Part shown: piece by piece, positions 23,791 through 29,692 of the stretch | Layout: each line of letters opens with the position of its first letter | How positions within the stretch are numbered: the stretch's first letter is position 1 | Origin: Saccoglossus kowalevskii | Lineage: Eukaryota; Hemichordata; Enteropneusta; Harrimaniidae | Assembly (NCBI RefSeq): GCF_000003605.2 | Contig: NW_003149905.1 | Span: 1 to 29,692, forward strand | DNA length: 29,692 nucleotides | Direction of reading: 5' to 3' | The notes under the pieces: model-generated | Database searches by the model: none | What the model saw: only the letters and a program-made list of their open reading frames with translations | What the model was told of the DNA's origin: nothing | Translations under genes and position numbers: made by a program

Positions 23791-25720
23791 TTCTTCACTC
23801 GCCTACTTGTACATAACCTAGTCACATCAGTGTTCTCCTGTCACCTACGTGTACATAGCCTAGTCACATCAGTGTTCTCCAGTCACCTACATGTACATAA
23901 TCTAGTCACATCAGTGTTCCCCAGTCACCTACATGTACATAACCTAGTCATATCAGTGTTTTCCAGTCATCTACATGTACATAACCTAGTCACAGCAGTG
24001 TTCTCCACTCACCTACTTGTACATAACCTAGTCACATCAGTGTTCTCCACTCACCTACTTGTACATAACCTAGTCACATCAGTGTTCTCCAGTCACCTAC
24101 ATGTACATAGCCTAGTCACATCAGTGTTCTTCACCAATCACCTACTCGTACATAGCTTAGTCACATCAATGTTCTCCATCACTCAGCTGCATGTACATAG
24201 CCTAGTCACAGCAGTGTTCTCCACTCACCCACATGTACATAACCTAGTCACATCAGTGTTCTCCACCAATTATCTACATATACATAACCTAGACACATCA
24301 GTGTTCTCCACCAATTATCTACATGTACATAGCCTAGTCACATCAGTGTTCTCCACCAATTATCTACATGTACATAACATAGTCACATCAGTGTTCTTCA
24401 CAAATCATCTACATGTACATAGCCTAGTTACATCAGTGTTCTCCACCCACCTACATGTACATAACCTAGTCACATCAGTGTTCTCCACCACTCAGCTACA
24501 TGTACATAGCCTAGTCACATCAGTGTTCTTCACCAATCATCTACATAACCTAGTCACATCAGTGTTCCCCAGTCACCTACTTGTACATAATCTAGTCACA
24601 GCAGTGTTCTCCACTCTCTTACATGTACATAACCTAGTCACATCAGTGTTCTTCACTTGCCTACTTGTACATAACCTAGTCACATCAGTGTTCTCCACTC
24701 ACCTACTTGTACATAGCCTAGTCACATCAGTGTTCTCCAGTCACCTACATGTACATAACCTAGTCACATCAGTGTTCCCCAGTCACCTACTTGTACATAA
24801 CCTAGTCACATAAGTGTTCTTCACTCGTCTACTTGTACATAACCTAGTCACATCAGTGTTCTTCACTCGCCTACTTGTACATAACCTAGTCACATCAGTG
24901 TTCTCCACTCACCTACTTGTACATAACCTAGTCACATCAGTGTTCTCCAGTCACCTACATGTACATAGCCTAGTCACATCAGTGTTCTCCTGTCACCTAC
25001 GTGTACATAGCCTAGTCACATCAGTGTTCTCCAGTCACCTACATGTACATAGCCTAGTCACATCAGTGTTCTCCTGTCACCTACGTGTACATAGCCTAGT
25101 CACATCAGTGTTCCCCAGTCACCTACATGTACATAACCTAGTCATATCAGTGTTTTCCAGTCATCTACATGTACATAACCTAGTCACAGCAGTGTTCTCC
25201 ACTCACCTACTTGTACATAACCTAGTCACATCAGTGTTCTCCACTCACCTACTTGTACATAACCTAGTCACATCAGTGTTCTCCAGTCACCTACATGTAC
25301 ATAGCCTAGTCACATCAGTGTTCTTCACCAATCACCTACTCGTACATAGCTTAGTCACATCAATGTTCTCCATCACTCAGCTGCATGTACATAGCCTAGT
25401 CACAGCAGTGTTCTCCACTCACCCACATGTACATAACCTAGTCACATCAGTGTTCTCCACCAATTATCTACATGTACATAACCTAGTCACATCAGTGTTC
25501 TCCACCAATTATCTACATGTACATAGCCTAGTCACATCAGTGTTCTCCAACAATTATCTACATGTACATAACCTAGTCACATCAGTGTTCTTCACAAATC
25601 ATCTACATGTACATAACCTAGTCACATCAGTGTTCTCCACCCATCTACATGTACATAACCTAGTCACATCAGTGTTCTCCACCACTCAGCTACATGTACA
25701 TAACCTAGTCACATCAGTGT
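23790..25720. repeat. Family B block B7, rearranged
   Basis: A family A unit (ATCAATGTTCTTCACTCGCC, 23786-23805) runs directly into the B unit CTCCTGTCACCTACGTG, so a block boundary lies at about 23800-23835. Order is CTACGTG 23845, CTACTCG 24142, the 39-bp unit 24541, CTACGTG at 24997 and again at 25081, CTACTCG 25336. The last CTACGTG pair is a two-unit (84-bp) tandem duplication. Several units between the 39-bp unit and CTACGTG are missing (456 bp instead of 666 bp). A TAA arises at about 24811 (CACATAAGTG). Confidence 0.83.
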
Positions 25721-25739
25721 TCTCCAGTCACCTACTTGT

Positions 25740-26222
25740 GCATAACCTAGTCACATCAGTGTTCTCCAGTCACCTACTTGTACATAACTTAGTCACACCA
25801 GTGTTCTCCAGTCACCTACATGTACATTAGCCTAGTCACACCAGTGTTCTCCAGTCACCTACATGTACATAACCTAGTCACATCTGTGTTCTCCAGTCAC
25901 CTACTTGTACATAACCTAGTCACATCAGTGTTCTCCAGTCACCTACTTTACACAACCTAGTCACATCAGTGTTCTCCAGTCACCTACATGTACATTACCT
26001 AGTCATATCAGTGTTTTCCAATCATCTACATGTACATAACCTAGTCACAGCAGTGTTCTCCACTCACCTACTTGTACATAACCTAGTCACATCAGTGTTT
26101 TTCACTCGCCTACTTGTACATAACCTAGTCACATCAGTGTTCTCCACTCACCTACTTGTACATAACCTAGTCACATCAGTGTTCTCCAGTCACCTACATG
26201 TACATAGCCTAATCACATCAGT
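25740..26222. repeat. Family D segment
   Basis: Second copy of the 17558-18040 segment, with ACATTAGCC at 25825 and CTACTTTACACAACC at 25943. Unlike the first copy it has CATGTACATTACC (about 25990) and continues into TTCTTCACCAATCACC, the order seen at 1560-1600, instead of GTTATCCACCAATTATC. Confidence 0.85.
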
Positions 26223-28040
26223 GTTCTTCACCAATCACCTACATGTACATAGCTTAGTCACATCAGTGTTCTCCATCACTCAGCTACATGTACATAACCT
26301 AGTCACAGCAGTGTTCTCCACTCAGCCACTTGTACATAGGCTAGTCACATCAGTATTCTCCACCAATTATCTACATGTACATAACCTAGTCACATCAGTT
26401 TTCTTCACCAATAATCTACATGTACATAGCCTAGTCACATCAGTGTTCTCCACCAATTATCTACATGTACATAACCTAGTCGCAGCAGTGTTATTCACCC
26501 ACCTACATGTACATAACCTACTCACATCAGTGTTCTCCAGCACTCAGCTACATGTACATAACCTAGTCACATCAGTGTTCTCCAGTCACCTACATGTACA
26601 TAGCCTAGTCACATCAACGTTCTTCACCAATCATCTACATGTGCATAACCTAGTCACATCAATGTTCTTCACTCGCCTACTTGTACATAACCTAGTCACA
26701 TCAGTGTTCTCCACTCACCTACTTGTACATAACCTAGTCACATCAGTGTTCTCCAGTCACCTACATGTACATAGCTTAGTCACATCAGTGTTCTCCATCA
26801 TTCAGCTACTCAGCTACATGTACATAACCTAGTCACAGCAGTGTTCTCCACTCAGCCGCTTGTACATAGCCTAGTCATATCAGTGTTCTCCACCAATTAT
26901 CTACATGTACATAACCTAGTCACATCAGTGTTCTTCACCAATAATCTACATGTACATAGCCTAGTCACATCAGTGTTCTCCACCAATTATCTACATGTAC
27001 ATAACCTAGTCACAGCAGTGTTATTCACCCACCTACATGTACATAACCTAGTCACATCAGCGTTCTCCACCACTCAGCTACATGTACATAATCTAGTCAC
27101 GTCAGTGTTCTCGACCACTCAGCTACATGTACATAACCTAGTCACATCAGTGTTCTCCACCACTCAGCTACTTGTACATAACCTAGTCACAGCAGTGTTC
27201 TCCACTCACCTACTTGTACATAACCTAGTCACATCAGTGTTCTTCATTCGCCTAATTGTACATAACCTAGTCACATCAGTGTTCTCCACTCACCTACTTG
27301 TACATAACCTAGTCACATCAGTATTCTCCAGTCACCTACATGTACATAGCCTAGTCACATCAACGTTCTTAACCAATTATCTACATGTACATAACCTAGT
27401 CACATCAATGTTCTTCACTCGCCTACTTGTACATAACCTAGTCACATCAGTGTTCTCCACTCACCTACTTGTATATAACCTAGTCACATCAGTGTTCTCC
27501 AGTCACCTACATGTACATAACCTAGTCATATCAGTGTTTTCCAATCATCTACATGTACATAACCTAGTCACAGCAGTGTTCTCCACTCACCTACTTGTAC
27601 ATAACCTAGTCACATCAGTGTTCTCCACTCACCTACTTGTACATAACCTAGTCACATCAGTATTCTCCAGTCACCTACATGTACATAGCCTAATCACATC
27701 AGCGTTCTTCACCAATCCCCTACATGTACATAGCTTAGTCACATCAATGTTCTCCATCACTCAGCTGCATGTACATAGCCTAGTCACAGCAGTGTTCTCC
27801 ACTCACCCACATGTACATAACCTAGTCACATCAGTGTTCTCCACCAATTATCTACATGTACATAACCTAGTCACATCAGTGTTCTCCACCAATTATCTAC
27901 ATGTACATAGCCTAGTCACATCAGTGTTCTCCACCAATTATCTACATGTACATAACCTAGTCACATCAGTGTTCTTCATTCGCCTAATTGTACATGACCT
28001 AGTCACATCAGTGTTCTCCACTCACCTACTTGTACATAAC
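26222..28040. repeat. Family A region with C-like insert
   Basis: Family A landmarks include TTCATTCGCCTAATTG at 27243 and 27975 and the 8-bp insertion at 26802. A run with TCATATCAGTGTTTTCC, CTGCATG and CACCCACATG (about 27520-27960) is C/B-like, so the region is a mosaic. Private changes include GTTCTTAACCAATTATC (about 27366) and ATCAGCGTTC (about 27700). Confidence 0.8.
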
Positions 28041-29651
28041 CTAGTCACATCAGTGTTCTCCAGTCACCTACATGTACATAGCCTAGTCACATCAACGTTC
28101 TCCAGTCACCTACATGTACATAGCCTAGTCACATCAACGTTCTTCACCAATCATCTACATGTACATAACCTAGTCACATCAATGTTCTTCACTCGCCTAC
28201 TTGTACATAACCTAGTCACATCAGTGTTCTCCACTGACCTACTTGTACATAACCTAGTCACATCAGTGTTCTCCAGTCACCTACATGTACATAGCTTAGT
28301 CACATCAGTGTTCTCCATCACTCAGCTACATGTACATAACCTAGTCACAGCAGTGTTGTCCACTCAGCCGCTTGTACATAGCCTAGTCACATCAGTGTTC
28401 TCCACCAATTATCTACATGTACATAACCTAGTCACATCAGTGTTCTTCACCAATAATCTACATGTACATAGCCTAGTCACACCAGTGTTCTCCACCAATT
28501 ATCTACATGTACATAACCTAGTCACAGCAGTGTTATTCACCCACCTACATGTACATAACCTAGTCACATCAGTGTTCTCCACCACTCAGCTACATGTACA
28601 TAACCTAGTCACGTCAGTGTTCTCGACCACTCAGCTACATGTACATAAGCTAGTCACATCAGTGTTCTCCACCACTCAGCTACTTGTACATAACCTAGAC
28701 ACAGCAGTGTTCTCCACTCACCTACTTGTACATAACCTAGTCACATCAGTGTTCTTCATTCGCCTAATTGTACATAACCTAGTCACATCAGTGTTCTCCA
28801 CTCACCTACTTGTACATAACCTAGTCACATCAGTATTCTCCAGTCACCTACATGTACATAGCCTAGTCACATCAACGTTCTTCACCAATCATCTACATGT
28901 ACATAACCTAGTCACATCAATGTTCTTCACTCGCCAACTTGTACATAACCTAGTCACATCAGTGATCTCCACTCACCTACTTGTACATAACCTAGTCACA
29001 TCAGTGTTCTCCAGTCACCTACATGTACATAACCTAGTCATATCAGTGTTTTCCAATCATCTACATGTACATAACCTAGTCACATCAGTGTTCTCCACTC
29101 ACCTACATGTACATAGCCTAGTCACATCAACGTTCTCCAGTCACCTACATGTACATAGCCTAGTCACATCAACGTTCTTCACCAATCATCTACATGTACA
29201 TAACCTAGTCACATCAATGTTCTTCACTCGCCTACTTGTACATAACCTAGTCACATCAGTGTTCTCCACTCACCTACTTGTACATAACCTAGTCACATCA
29301 GTGTTCTCCAGTCACCTACATGTACATAGCTTAGTCACATCAGTGTTCTCCATCACTCAGCTACATGTACATAACCTAGTCACAGCAGTGTTGTCCACTC
29401 AGCCGCTTGTACATAGCCTAGTCACATCAGTGTTCTCCACCAATTATCTACATGTACATAACCTAGTCACATCAGTGTTCTTCACCAATAATCTACATGT
29501 ACATAGCCTAGTCACATCAGTGTTCTCCACCAATTATCTACATGTACATAACCTAGTCACAGCAGTGTTATTCACCCACCTACATGTACATAACCTAGTC
29601 ACATCAGTGTTCTCCACCACTCAGCTACATGTACATAACCTAGTCACGTCA
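28040..29651. repeat. Terminal family A blocks, 1035-bp period
   Basis: ATCAACGTTCTCCAG occurs at about 28091 and 29126, and GTTGTCCACTCAGCCG at 28355 and 29390, both at offset 1035 bp. The second copy is truncated by the array edge at 29651, within the unit that carries CACGTCA; the corresponding unit of the first copy continues to GTGTTCTCGACC. The 28240-29030 part also pairs with 12061-12851. Confidence 0.87.
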
Positions 29652-29692
29652 CAATCTGATTAAAATCTGATGTAGTGTACGGGCTTTAATTA
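29652..29692. other. Non-repetitive right flank of the array
   Basis: The last unit follows the array pattern through AACCTAGTCACGTCA and then departs where GTGTTC is expected. The remaining 41 bp match no unit variant. They are AT-rich at the end and contain a short direct repeat, AATCTGAT at 29653-29660 and 29664-29671, and the palindrome TTAATTA near the edge. No gene or element can be called from so little sequence. Its value is that it marks a true array boundary. Confidence 0.9.

Larger units (their letters stand above)
1..29651. repeat. 42/45-bp minisatellite array, about 690 units
   Basis: The stretch is an uninterrupted head-to-tail array that runs off the left edge of the window. 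A clean canonical 42-bp unit is 7152-7193, a 45-bp unit is 7749-7793 and a rare 39-bp unit is 5574-5612. Each unit has a conserved core CTAGTCACATCAGTG, a variable middle, and an end CTACATGTACATAA or CTACTTGTACATAA. The 45-bp form has three extra bases in the middle (CACCAATTATC, CACCACTCAGC or CACCAATCATC instead of CACTCACC or CAGTCACC). The canonical unit is about 43% GC with 13 C and 5 G, so the plus strand is strongly C-rich over G. Unit order is not random, and blocks of variants recur as listed below. The organism cannot be named from this sequence; a eukaryotic satellite or minisatellite is the best reading. Confidence 0.98.

Noticed and set aside
1-29651. CRISPR array
   Set aside because: There are no unique spacers between repeats. 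Successive units are the same sequence throughout and units abut directly.
1-29651. Simple uniform satellite with random variants
   Set aside because: Ordered runs of rare variants recur at constant offsets, so there is clear higher-order structure.
1-29651. Telomeric or subtelomeric repeat
   Set aside because: The unit does not resemble short G-rich telomere repeats, and none are present at the visible edge.
1-29651. Nucleosome phasing by four units (about 170 bp)
   Set aside because: Four units do approximate a nucleosome repeat length, but many unit sizes would; nothing in the sequence, such as phased AA/TT steps, supports it.
68-29663. Series of long plus-strand open stretches (for example 1967-4924, 4933-8097, 8130-15560, 26841-29663) as genes for a repeat protein
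   Set aside because: They arise because unit lengths are multiples of three and one frame lacks a stop. Apparent starts are mostly GTG inside units, the frame changes between stretches, variation is mainly non-synonymous, and no unique coding sequence flanks them.
29652-29692. Transposon end or target-site duplication in the flank
   Set aside because: The AATCTGAT direct repeat is short, and 41 bp is too little to show terminal inverted repeats or a partner site on the far side of the array.

Overview
The window is almost entirely one tandem-repeat array. From base 1 to about 29651 it consists of roughly 690 head-to-tail copies (my estimate from array length and unit size) of a short unit, nearly always 42 or 45 bp. 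Only the last 41 bp (29652-29692) are non-repetitive. I see no convincing gene, RNA gene, mobile element, CRISPR array, promoter or origin. This looks like a minisatellite or satellite block from a eukaryotic nuclear genome, probably an animal. That assignment is an inference from array size, higher-order structure and a CpG/TpG-type variant pattern; no neighbouring gene identifies the organism.

The unit has a conserved core (CTAGTCACATCAGTG), a variable middle of about 10-13 bp, and a palindrome-rich end (CTACATGTACATAA). Units differ at a few recurrent sites and in whether the middle carries 3 extra bases. The same ordered runs of variants recur as higher-order blocks of 0.4-1.7 kb. I distinguish four block families. 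A carries the TTCATTCGCCTAATTG and CTCAGCCGCTTG variants. B carries a 39-bp unit and CTGTCACCTACGTG. C carries the CCTACATTTACATAA insertion. D carries the CATTAGCC insertion and ACACCAGTG.

Approximate order: C-like (1-1440), A (1440-4880), degenerate patch (4880-5030), B1 (5030-6990), homogeneous run (7000-7560), C/D (7600-8300), B2+B3 tandem (8320-11860), A (11860-12850), B4 (13220-14560), B5+B6 (14580-17600), D (17600-18050), indel patch (18087-18270), C/D (18290-19230), C (19280-20960), A (20960-23790), B7 (23830-25720), D (25740-26215), A (26215-29651).

One forward frame is open through the canonical unit because 39, 42 and 45 are multiples of three and that frame happens to lack a stop. 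The result is very long open stretches (up to about 7.4 kb) that would read as a His-rich 14/15-residue repeat. I do not annotate them as genes. The most frequent variants fall at first and second codon positions and change the residue, the frame shifts several times along the array without compensation, three nonsense changes occur, and apparent starts are GTG codons inside repeat units. What merits attention is the array's history: nested duplications in exact monomer register, whole-monomer deletions, and two dense patches of single-base deletions that may be sequence error.
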